64,000 nt of DNA from a virus, in the IMG/VR virus record IMGVR_UViG_3300020172_003394, positions 22,229-86,228 of that record. One strand, written 5' to 3'. A program made the translations under genes and the position numbers. The notes under the pieces were generated by a model. That model made no database searches. It was not told the origin of the DNA and was given only the letters and a program-made list of their open reading frames with translations. This document shows, in pieces, positions 18,057 to 25,803 of this stretch (positions within the stretch are counted from its first letter, which is position 1; every line of letters starts with the position of its first letter).

Positions 18057-19089
18057 GCAAGCACTCACCTACGATGATATAAATTTAATTCCATCGTTTT
18101 CGAGTATTGAATCACGTAACACAATTGACCTATCTACACAACTTACGACTAATTATAAGATCAGAATTCCATTAATTGCGTCACCAATGGATACGGTATG
18201 TGATAGTGAAATGGCAATCGCAATGGAAGAACTTGGTGGAGTTGGTATTATCCACAGATTTATGTCTATTGAAGAACAATCCAAGGAAGTTAGTAGGGTG
18301 TTTCTACATACGCATATCATTGGTAGATGGGTCTTTAACGGAATTCCACAGAGAGTTCCCGTATCTGCCGCAATCGGAGCAAACGGTGACTATCTAGAAC
18401 GAGCACAGGAGTTGACAAAGCAAGGTGCTAATGTTATACTAATAGATGTGGCTCATGGATATCATAAGTTTGTGATGGAGGCAATTCGTAATTTGAAGAA
18501 AACACTTCCGTCACACGTTGATATCATCGCAGGAAATGTGGCAACGGGAGACGCAGCATATAACTTACAGGATGCAGGAGCAGATGCAATCCGTGTTGGT
18601 ATCGGTGGTGGGTCACTTTGCACTACTCGTATTAAGACTGGTTTTGGTGTTCCAAATGTGACTTCACTCCAAGATTGTGCACAAGATGTGAGTGTTCCTA
18701 TTATCGCATGTGGTGGTATTCGGTCAAGTGGTGATATTGCAAAAGCGTTGGGAGTTGGAGCAAGTTCAGTAATCCTTGGGTCACTCATCGCAGGAACGAA
18801 AGAAGCGCCTGGAGCAATTCTTGAAAAGAACAATGGGTTGTATAAGCGGTATCGTGGAGCCGCATCGTTGGAAACGAAGAGTATTCACGGTCAAGCAAAG
18901 AGAAATGTGGAAGGAGAATCCACAGTTGTTCCGTTTAAGGGTGGTGTAAAGTTCATCGTAGAGGGTTTGTTGGATGGAGTACGGTCAGCATTGTCGTATG
19001 CAGGAGCAAACAATCTCGGTGAATATTTCCCAGAATATGTTGTCGTGACTCAAGCTGGAGTAAATGAGGCAAGACCACATATTCTCTAA
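18037..19089 (+). CDS. IMP dehydrogenase/GMP reductase family enzyme without CBS domains
   Basis: The 350-residue TIM-barrel has the catalytic Cys195 in GGGSLCTTRIKTGFGVP, the ASPMDTV start, GVGASSVILGSL phosphate site and YRGAASLE flap region. The CBS pair normally inserted near residue 100 is absent. KTG after the Cys loop recalls GMP reductase, while the end (VTQAGVNEARPH) recalls IMP dehydrogenase. It either makes XMP from IMP or recycles GMP to IMP, so it would shift guanine nucleotide supply. Loss of CBS domains implies loss of nucleotide feedback control. Confidence 0.88.
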   Translation: MTQLHGKQALTYDDINLIPSFSSIESRNTIDLSTQLTTNYKIRIPLIASPMDTVCDSEMAIAMEELGGVGIIHRFMSIEEQSKEVSRVFLHTHIIGRWVFNGIPQRVPVSAAIGANGDYLERAQELTKQGANVILIDVAHGYHKFVMEAIRNLKKTLPSHVDIIAGNVATGDAAYNLQDAGADAIRVGIGGGSLCTTRIKTGFGVPNVTSLQDCAQDVSVPIIACGGIRSSGDIAKALGVGASSVILGSLIAGTKEAPGAILEKNNGLYKRYRGAASLETKSIHGQAKRNVEGESTVVPFKGGVKFIVEGLLDGVRSALSYAGANNLGEYFPEYVVVTQAGVNEARPHIL

Positions 19090-19102
19090 ACAGGAGAATA
19101 GT

Positions 19103-19627
19103 ATGAAAAACTTAATAACCGTTTTCGCTACACTAACGATTCTTTTGATGTTAAAAGTAAACGAAGATGTCCATATACCTAACCGAATTGTTCGGTCAGA
19201 ACCAACCGAATTAGAAAAGTTTCTTACCCATATGGCACAACGGGAAAGTGATAACACTCTGCATGTGGTCAATAGATTTGGAATGCTGGGAAAATATCAA
19301 TTTCATCCCAATACTATTAAAGGTCTTGGATTTAATGTCACACAAAAAGAGTTTCTATCTAATGCAGAATTGCAAGATTCTGTGATGGTGGCGTATCTAC
19401 GAGCAAATAATGAAGAATTAAAAACACTAATCACTAAATACGAAAATAAAATTATTAAGGGTGTGAAAGTTACACGGTCAGGTGTATTGGCAGCTGCGCA
19501 TTTGGCGGGTTCTACAAATGTGAAGCTATATTTCCAAAACTCGGATTTGAATGGACGAACAGATGCAAACGGTACGAGTATTCGTGAGTATATGCAGACA
19601 TTTTCAATGTACATTCTAAATTTATAA
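19103..19627 (+). CDS. Lytic-transglycosylase-like envelope protein
   Basis: The ATG after CAGGAG gives 174 residues. An N-terminal hydrophobic segment (residues 4-18) acts as a signal or anchor. The region AQRESDNTLHVVNRFGMLGKYQF resembles the catalytic-Glu and Gly-rich blocks of soluble transglycosylases (candidate Glu48). GVLAAAHLAG and GTSIREYM follow as in muramidase folds. It probably cleaves peptidoglycan in the periplasm during entry or lysis. A classical endolysin is not otherwise visible here. Confidence 0.7.
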   Translation: MKNLITVFATLTILLMLKVNEDVHIPNRIVRSEPTELEKFLTHMAQRESDNTLHVVNRFGMLGKYQFHPNTIKGLGFNVTQKEFLSNAELQDSVMVAYLRANNEELKTLITKYENKIIKGVKVTRSGVLAAAHLAGSTNVKLYFQNSDLNGRTDANGTSIREYMQTFSMYILNL

Positions 19628-19642
19628 CTTAAAAACAATACG

Positions 19643-19921
19643 ATGATATTAATATTAGTAATCAGTATTTCATTAAATTTGGCGTTCGGTTATGCAAGTT
19701 GGAATCTTTTGCGTAAGAACGAAGTTATGGAAGATGCCATTGATATCTTTTACACCCGTTTGGACAAGACACTACAAACTATGCGGGCTATCGATACACG
19801 ACAAATTTTTGAAAAGGACGACGAAGTGGGGTCAGTTTTTCAACAAATTGTTGATACAGTAAATGATTTACGCCCGCTCCTATATGGGAGTAATATAGAA
19901 AATGGGAAGAACGAAAGTTAA
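19643..19921 (+). CDS. Small membrane-anchored protein
   Basis: The 92-residue protein has one N-terminal helix (residues 2-20) then a polar helical domain ending FEKDDEVGSVFQQIVDTVNDL. It has no clear ribosome site and overlaps the sigma-factor gene by 20 bases. No family is assigned. The linkage to the late sigma factor may be only operon economy. Confidence 0.65.
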   Translation: MILILVISISLNLAFGYASWNLLRKNEVMEDAIDIFYTRLDKTLQTMRAIDTRQIFEKDDEVGSVFQQIVDTVNDLRPLLYGSNIENGKNES

Positions 19922-20639
19922 GTTAGGTAAAGTCTACTTTACGCAAGAAACAGAAGATGCAATTATCAAATACAACCAAAGTGATGATGTGGAAGAAAGA
20001 GAATATCTATATCGTGAGTATATTTGGGCACCATTCGATAAATTGGCAGAAAATGTAATCAACAGATTTAAGTTCCCATATATGGAAGGCTCTTTTGACG
20101 ATATTAAGTCAGAAGTAGTCTCCTTTTTGGTTATCAATCTGCATAAATTTGCTAGTGGGAAAGGAAAAGCATTCTCATACTTTAGTGTGATTGCAAAAAA
20201 TTATCTTATATTACATAATAACAACGCATACAAAGAAGAAAAGAGGTCAGTGTATCTTGGTGATAAGACCGATGAGACATTTTCATTAGAAGAAATCCTT
20301 GTATCAGAACCAGAAGAGCACGAAATTAAGAGTGACATGCGAGATTTTATTCATCTCCTTGTGCAATATTGGGACTTCAATACCACTAAGATTTTTAAGA
20401 AGAAGCGAGATATAGAAATCGCTAATGCAGTGGTTGAACTTCTTCGTAGAGTTGATAATATCGACAATTTTAACAAAAAAGCTCTCTACTTAATGATTAG
20501 AGAGATGACGAATCACAAAACATCCCATATCACTAAGGTTATCAATAAGATGCGGGCACACGTTTTGGTCCAAATGAACGAATTTAGACGAACAGGACAT
20601 ATTTCCGACCCATCCGCATATTTTACGTATAAAAAATAG
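19902..20639 (+). CDS. gp55: Late-transcription sigma factor (T4 gp55-like)
   Basis: The 245-residue protein resembles T4 gp55. The region FDDIKSEVVSFLVINLHKFA and GKAFSYFSVIAKNYLI corresponds to sigma region 2, which binds core RNA polymerase and melts a TATA-like late promoter; no region 4 is obvious. The remainder is charged and divergent and somewhat longer than gp55 (185 residues). It would direct host polymerase to late promoters, possibly the TATTTATA motif found before structural genes here. Confidence 0.8.
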   Translation: MGRTKVKLGKVYFTQETEDAIIKYNQSDDVEEREYLYREYIWAPFDKLAENVINRFKFPYMEGSFDDIKSEVVSFLVINLHKFASGKGKAFSYFSVIAKNYLILHNNNAYKEEKRSVYLGDKTDETFSLEEILVSEPEEHEIKSDMRDFIHLLVQYWDFNTTKIFKKKRDIEIANAVVELLRRVDNIDNFNKKALYLMIREMTNHKTSHITKVINKMRAHVLVQMNEFRRTGHISDPSAYFTYKK

Positions 20640-20647
20640 CCTCTAAC

Positions 20648-20655
20648 TATTTATA
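20648..20655 (+). promoter_or_regulatory. Putative late promoter motif TATTTATA
   Basis: AACTATTTATATTGTAGT lies 30 bases before the first gene of the baseplate block. ACTA/TAGT flank the core as a short inverted repeat, and CCTC upstream could pair with the GGAG ribosome site. Confidence 0.55.
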
Positions 20656-20677
20656 TTGTAGTAACTTGGAGGTTATA

Positions 20678-21073
20678 ATGAGTTTAGACAAGGAAATATT
20701 TGACGGAAAGACCCTTTCGGACCTCTTTTCGGAAATCTACAAAAATTCAGACTCTAAAAGACAACAAATCAATCAGTATGTGTCTAGTATGGTGAAGCTT
20801 ATTCGTACACCAGAAGACGCCGCGATTATTGGTCCTGTAATCAAGGACTTTATTGAGGTGAACGTCAAAAATGACGAACACCTCATTCGCATTGCCCAAA
20901 TCGCACAACGATTGGTTGGTGCTGTAACTAAGGGTGAATCAATTGATGGATTGTTGTCCGAAGCTGAAAAACAAGCACTCTTGGGTGACTTGAAAATGGA
21001 AGTAGAAAAGATGGAAGATGAAGGTAAAGAAATAGAAGAGGACATCTTCGCAATATCCACGAGAATCAAGTAA
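20678..21073 (+). CDS. Helical protein at the head of the baseplate operon
   Basis: The ATG seven bases after GGAGG gives 131 residues; a longer TTG-started frame has no ribosome site. The protein is almost all helix, with a LIRTPEDAAIIGPVIKDFIE segment and a Glu-rich coiled C-terminus. Its stop overlaps the next ATG. No family is recognised. A structural or chaperone role in baseplate assembly is likely from position only. Confidence 0.65.
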   Translation: MSLDKEIFDGKTLSDLFSEIYKNSDSKRQQINQYVSSMVKLIRTPEDAAIIGPVIKDFIEVNVKNDEHLIRIAQIAQRLVGAVTKGESIDGLLSEAEKQALLGDLKMEVEKMEDEGKEIEEDIFAISTRIK

Positions 21074-22593
21074 TGCCAGGCATAGGATTTAGAACATCTG
21101 TTAGTAATAAAGCAGCAACGTTGTTACCTGGAGGACCAGGTTCACAACCAATGCCAACTACAGATTTCTTTATCTATGAAGCGGCACAAGTTGAAGAAAT
21201 CGTACAAAACGAAGCTAGTAATTTGTCATCAACAACTAGCACTACAGCTAATACAGGAAGAGTAAAAATACGGTTTATTAATACGGGTAAAGGTACCAAT
21301 AGTAGTGAACTTGATTGGGCTGATCCACTACTACCGCATCAAACTATGCCACCATTGATTGGTGAATATGTTCTTGTATTTAAAATGTTGGGAACATATT
21401 TTTATGTCGGACCAATTAACACCAAACGACAAATTACAGAAAATGCACATCCACTACTTGGTTTGGCAGCTAGTCAACCAACCAATCAACTATTCAAAAA
21501 TCAAAGAAAAACAGCACTTGGTGTATTAACACAAGCAACACCAAATATTAATAAAGTTGGTACAAATTTTAAAAAACAAAAGATTAATCCATTAAAGTCA
21601 TTCGAAGGTGATATTATTTACCAAGGACGATACGGACAATCCATTCGGTTTGGTAGCAGCCAGATGGTTGGCTCTTCGTTGGGTGAACAATTTCCAAATA
21701 TTATTCTTCGTGCAGGACAAGGACCAGATACAGCAAAAACAACGGATGATAAAGGTGAATCCTCGTTAACAAACGAGTCTATCAACCAAGATGCTAGTTC
21801 AATTTATCTAGTCGCAAAACAAATTTTAGGATTGATACCCGCGACATACGGAACTAATATTCATCTCAGTTCTTTGCTAGAAAAACCATTTGCATTTGAT
21901 GGTGCGTCTATATTGTTGAATTCTGATAGAGTGATACTTAACTCCAAAGCAACATCAATTTTTATGTTTGCTAGAAAAGGTATTCATCTTAATTCCTTAG
22001 AAGATGGTGTCACGGTAGACACTGCCGGCCCGATTCTATTTAAGACACCAAACAACATATCGATTTTTGGTGAAAAAACAGTAGACGTTACAAGTAAAGA
22101 AGATGGATTATTTATTGCTAAACGAGATGTTAATATTAGTGGTGATAGAAACGTTACACTATATGGTAATGAAATTTTCTTAGGTGGTAGAAGTGCACAA
22201 GCATCACCGATTGTTATGGCAAAACCATTGAAGTTATTTCTATTGGAATTGTTGAGAACGTTAATGTCAACGTCACCTCTAGTGGTGGGACCATTTGGAT
22301 TAATAAATCCAGCATTAATTGCAAGATTGTTGATAGTATACTCAAAGTATATGGTATTTCCTGACCCATTCAATCCGTTGTGGGCATCAAATGATAATTT
22401 CGTGATGAAAACCAACGAACAAACAATGAGTGGACCAACATACCTACCAGCAAATCAATCATTTAAGCAGGTTAGTGGATTGGGCACTCGTAGTTCGGCT
22501 GATGCAGCAAGATTCGCTAGAAACGAAGTAGATAACGCGGGATTACAGCAAGCACGTAAATTATTTGATGATGAACTCGTAGCGAAGTTATAA
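21073..22593 (+). CDS. Baseplate central spike protein (gp5/gpV type)
   Basis: The 506-residue protein has an N-terminal OB-fold (about residues 60-115: GRVKIRFINTGK, then LIGEYVLVFK). A beta-helical region follows (about 185-370) with repeating short strands such as ILLNSDRVILNSKA, FARKGIHLNS and SGDRNVTLYGNEIF. This is the plan of trimeric baseplate needles such as T4 gp5 and P2 gpV. No lysozyme domain is seen, unlike T4 gp5. It should sit at the tip of the tail tube and pierce the outer membrane. Confidence 0.8.
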   Translation: MPGIGFRTSVSNKAATLLPGGPGSQPMPTTDFFIYEAAQVEEIVQNEASNLSSTTSTTANTGRVKIRFINTGKGTNSSELDWADPLLPHQTMPPLIGEYVLVFKMLGTYFYVGPINTKRQITENAHPLLGLAASQPTNQLFKNQRKTALGVLTQATPNINKVGTNFKKQKINPLKSFEGDIIYQGRYGQSIRFGSSQMVGSSLGEQFPNIILRAGQGPDTAKTTDDKGESSLTNESINQDASSIYLVAKQILGLIPATYGTNIHLSSLLEKPFAFDGASILLNSDRVILNSKATSIFMFARKGIHLNSLEDGVTVDTAGPILFKTPNNISIFGEKTVDVTSKEDGLFIAKRDVNISGDRNVTLYGNEIFLGGRSAQASPIVMAKPLKLFLLELLRTLMSTSPLVVGPFGLINPALIARLLIVYSKYMVFPDPFNPLWASNDNFVMKTNEQTMSGPTYLPANQSFKQVSGLGTRSSADAARFARNEVDNAGLQQARKLFDDELVAKL

Positions 22594-22594
22594 T

Positions 22595-24256
22595 ATGTCA
22601 TTTTTTAAAGAAGAGTATTTTCAATCGTATATAAAAAGTGCTACCAATTCTCTAAGTGGTAATATAACTTCCATTGCCCAAATTCCACGAGATGTTCCAC
22701 TAGAAACTTTAATAGCACTCACGGCATACCGACCACAAATTATACAAGGAACAGTATTACAAAAAAACACACAAACTAGCGAAGCGGTCAGCAAAGCAAC
22801 AGAACTACGACTTCAACAAACTGGTTTGTTTACAAATAATTTACAAAATTTTAGACCTTCTATTTCTCGACGAGCTATACAACGTAGACGAGGTAACGGT
22901 CAACGTGTACCATTAAATCCAAGAGAACGGATATTACGTGGATTAGACCCAAGAACTAGACAATTGGTTCGAGAGTTAGAAGATTTACGTATATTAAAAC
23001 AATTGCAAGATAGATTACAACAGCAAACAGATAGATTAGAGCAACAAATTAACAAATACACATCTATATTTAATGCTCTAGTAAATGCACCCGATGCGCT
23101 GGTATCTGCGGGACTTACATTTTTAATCAACAAAATAGATCAATTAGAACAACTGTATAATGCGGCAAAAGCTGTATTTGAGTTAGTTAAGAAAGCTGCC
23201 GAAAATACCAAAAAAGCTATTCTCAAAGCTTTGTTTAAAGACATTCCACAATTTAGAAAAAACGTGAGAAAAGCAATTGATGTATTGCGAAGAATTTTGA
23301 AATTACGAGAAATTCCCAGAATAGTAAAATTTCCAAAATTTCCAAAACTACCAACAATAAATCTAACGTTCTCTAATTTTTACGCAAAATATAAATTAGC
23401 GTTAAATAGTTTAAAAAATAAAAACAGTTTATTTTATGATAGAGCATATTCGACTGCATTACAACAATCTGGTTTTGAAATTTTTGATCCAAACAAAGAT
23501 AAAATTCAACGCGGATTAGCAAAAGCAAGAAATTCATTACGTCAAGTACGAGCAGATTTTCAAGCTAAGCAAGCGATACGAACTGCCGCCGTGGACCGCG
23601 CAAGAAATCAACTTATTGATAATGTAAGACAAACAAATAGAACTGTTGAACGTGAACGTCAAAATATATTAAAACAATATCAAAATGCAAAAACTGCAGG
23701 ACAACGTGCAGGTGATCGCGCACGATCAACAGTTGATCGCACACGTGATAACATTGCTGACTTAGCAAATAGAACTACTGCGCGAGTAACCGCAAATCTT
23801 GGTGGAATAGTATCCGCAGTGAATACAGCAAACAATTTGTTTACTTCGGCTGGGACGTTGGTTGGTGGACTTAATAACGATGTAATTAAACTTGAATTAA
23901 CAAGAAATTTGGTACAAGAAGCACAAACAGCCAATCAAATTGCACAACAAGTACAACAAACACCACCGCAAATTTCGTCACTATCCACAATACAACAAAC
24001 CGAAGTCTTCGTTAATGAACAAACTAAAACAATCACTACAGTCTCACGCAGATTACGTCCAAGTGATGCAGTAAATGAAGTAGAGTTATTAAACAGACGA
24101 CGAGCACAACAAATTGGATATGTTGGACAACTGAGTGTAGATGGTACTCAACCTATACCAAAACGTCTTAATGGACAAACCTTCTTTGAAGCAAGACTTA
24201 CAATAACCTACGAATCGCAAGTTACGGTACCAACAGGCAGTGCAGTTATTGTATAA
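22595..24256 (+). CDS. Large coiled-coil structural protein
   Basis: The 553-residue protein starts two bases after the spike gene. It is rich in Arg, Gln and Asn, with long heptad regions near residues 120-235 and 305-400 and a beta-rich end. Length and position suggest a baseplate hub or tape-measure-like part that contacts the spike. A conventional tape measure would be longer and more hydrophobic. Family not recognised. Confidence 0.6.
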   Translation: MSFFKEEYFQSYIKSATNSLSGNITSIAQIPRDVPLETLIALTAYRPQIIQGTVLQKNTQTSEAVSKATELRLQQTGLFTNNLQNFRPSISRRAIQRRRGNGQRVPLNPRERILRGLDPRTRQLVRELEDLRILKQLQDRLQQQTDRLEQQINKYTSIFNALVNAPDALVSAGLTFLINKIDQLEQLYNAAKAVFELVKKAAENTKKAILKALFKDIPQFRKNVRKAIDVLRRILKLREIPRIVKFPKFPKLPTINLTFSNFYAKYKLALNSLKNKNSLFYDRAYSTALQQSGFEIFDPNKDKIQRGLAKARNSLRQVRADFQAKQAIRTAAVDRARNQLIDNVRQTNRTVERERQNILKQYQNAKTAGQRAGDRARSTVDRTRDNIADLANRTTARVTANLGGIVSAVNTANNLFTSAGTLVGGLNNDVIKLELTRNLVQEAQTANQIAQQVQQTPPQISSLSTIQQTEVFVNEQTKTITTVSRRLRPSDAVNEVELLNRRRAQQIGYVGQLSVDGTQPIPKRLNGQTFFEARLTITYESQVTVPTGSAVIV

Positions 24257-24296
24257 AACTGGTTTAAATCATAGTTTTTTGATATTTAAATAGAGG

Positions 24297-24315
24297 GGCA
24301 AAAACGGTTACTTTT
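24297..24315 (+). repeat. 19-bp direct repeat, copy 1
   Basis: GGCAAAAACGGTTACTTTT occurs here and exactly again at 24966-24984. Copy 1 lies in the non-coding gap after the coiled-coil gene. Copy 2 lies just before the 24999 gene. The pair brackets the EF-hand-like gene. Confidence 0.85.
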
Positions 24316-24371
24316 GAATGAAATGGTGGCACTTACGTGCAAACTATTAACCTATTAATTAAGGATTTAGT

Positions 24372-24941
24372 ATGAAGATTATCCGATTAGAACAACTTAT
24401 TCGTGAAGTTGTCGAAGAAACCTTGCAGAACAAATCTAAAGCAGGTGAAGAAGCAAAGCGTCAAGGACTTACAAATTTAAAATTTGGTAGGTGGGGTAAA
24501 GAAATTGATGGTAAAATGACAACAACGCACGTGTCACAGAACGGAAAATTGGTTGCTGTTAAAAAATCCGCACCCACCGCAAAAGGTAAAGTATCAACTG
24601 GTGCAAATCCGACACGCCAAGCCACCAAAACCGTCGCAGCCAAAAAAATAGATTCTGTAGCCAACAAATTATATAGACAATATGACCGTGATGGTGACCA
24701 CGATGATAGATATAGTGGTGTACACGCCGCCACGACAGTTATTACACACAAAAATCCATCTAATGCAGAGGAACTATACAAATTGATTGATGCAATGGTA
24801 ACTGCTACAGAAAAAAGAGATGATAAAGACGGAACAATTACTCCGGATGAGTGGTTTCAAGGCGTATATGATTTTCGAGATAAATACCAAAAAACTCTTA
24901 ATGACCCCACATCAACGCGCATTAAAGATGGGACTAACTGA
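24372..24941 (+). CDS. Putative internal virion protein with GLTNLKFGRWGK motif
   Basis: The 189-residue protein opens with an amphipathic peptide (MKIIRLEQLIREVVEE) like several proteins of the head module, followed by the phage motif GLTNLKFGRWGK. Two Asp-rich loops (DRDGDHDD near 114 and DDKDGTITPDEW near 150) recall EF-hands, though both depart from the consensus. The basic middle part and N-terminal tag suggest a capsid- or tail-associated protein. AAGGA precedes the ATG. Confidence 0.6.
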   Translation: MKIIRLEQLIREVVEETLQNKSKAGEEAKRQGLTNLKFGRWGKEIDGKMTTTHVSQNGKLVAVKKSAPTAKGKVSTGANPTRQATKTVAAKKIDSVANKLYRQYDRDGDHDDRYSGVHAATTVITHKNPSNAEELYKLIDAMVTATEKRDDKDGTITPDEWFQGVYDFRDKYQKTLNDPTSTRIKDGTN

Positions 24942-24990
24942 TATGCGTTTTGGTCGATATGGAAAGGCAAAAACGGTTACTTTTATTCGG
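24905..24990 (+). pseudogene. Remnant of a GLTNLKFGRWGK-type gene
   Basis: In another frame than the 24372 gene, this stretch encodes GLTDMRFGRYGKAKTVTFI, clearly related to the N-terminal motif of that gene, and includes repeat copy 2. It lacks a start and continues only briefly. A partial duplication or recombination scar is the simplest reading. Confidence 0.55.
24966..24984 (+). repeat. 19-bp direct repeat, copy 2
   Basis: This is an exact second copy of GGCAAAAACGGTTACTTTT from 24297, and here it encodes part of the GRYGKAKTVTF remnant. Confidence 0.85.
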
Positions 24991-24998
24991 AGAGACAA

Positions 24999-25346
24999 AT
25001 GGACAAGACATTATTAAAAGCATACATCAGAACCATCGTAGAAGAAGAAGTTACCAGAATTCTTCCTAATCTTCTAGGTGAAGCTGTGGCACAAATCAAA
25101 GGGACACAACAAGTTAACGAAACTGTCGTTACCCCAAGTAAGCCAAAGCTTGACCGTTCAAAGTTAGCAGCGATGATGGGATTGGAACGTCACGGAGACA
25201 CCATAACCGCTACCACAAAGAATATGGTTCTCCCAGAAAATATTCCACACGGGGTTAACTTAAATGACCCATCGGTAAAACCAGCGGTGGACGCTATCAC
25301 CAAGGATTATAGTGCTTTGATGAAAAAGATGGGATTAAGTAAATAA
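24999..25346 (+). CDS. Small virion-associated protein candidate
   Basis: The 115-residue protein has an amphipathic start (MDKTLLKAYIRTIVEEEV) of the same kind as the putative capsid-targeted proteins, a linker, and a C-terminal region with RSKLAAMMGLERHGD and YSALMKKMGL. CGGAGA lies nine bases upstream of the ATG. It immediately precedes gp25. Function unknown. Confidence 0.6.
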   Translation: MDKTLLKAYIRTIVEEEVTRILPNLLGEAVAQIKGTQQVNETVVTPSKPKLDRSKLAAMMGLERHGDTITATTKNMVLPENIPHGVNLNDPSVKPAVDAITKDYSALMKKMGLSK

Positions 25347-25347
25347 T

Positions 25348-25791
25348 ATGTCAACTACCATCTATTTAGGTCAAACACTTCCGTTAAATAGAGGCACTCG
25401 TGGATTTTTTCAATCCACGACAAACGCACTGGAAAATGAAAAATCAAAGTTCATTAACTTAATTTTGACTAAAAAGGGAGAACGTGTAGCAAATCCAGAT
25501 TTCGGGTGTGACTTATGGCGTTTATTGTTTGAACAAAAGGATGGTGAAATACAAGAGTTGGCACAACAATTTGTAATTGAAGCTGTACAACGTTTCATGC
25601 CATATTTATCACTTCAAAGTATAGAAATTACAAATTTTTCAACATTTCTAAATGATAACAGTATAAATCTATACGTCAAATATGGATTTACAAATAACCC
25701 ACTCGTGTCAGATGAAGTTCAATTACAATTAAATACAAATCTCGCTGGTGGATTGGTTGTTTCTGGAAGAACAACCACTAGAAATTTTTAA
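25348..25791 (+). CDS. gp25: Baseplate wedge protein gp25
   Basis: The 147-residue protein matches the gp25/GpW lysozyme-like family: NLILTKKGERVANPDFGCDLWRLLFE, broken here only by size, is its hallmark, with the conserved Gly-Glu-Arg and FG. gp25 joins wedges to the inner baseplate and helps nucleate the sheath. The enzyme activity of the fold is normally lost. It lies next to gp6 as in many contractile tails. Confidence 0.93.
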   Translation: MSTTIYLGQTLPLNRGTRGFFQSTTNALENEKSKFINLILTKKGERVANPDFGCDLWRLLFEQKDGEIQELAQQFVIEAVQRFMPYLSLQSIEITNFSTFLNDNSINLYVKYGFTNNPLVSDEVQLQLNTNLAGGLVVSGRTTTRNF

Positions 25792-25803
25792 TAGAGAACC
25801 ATA

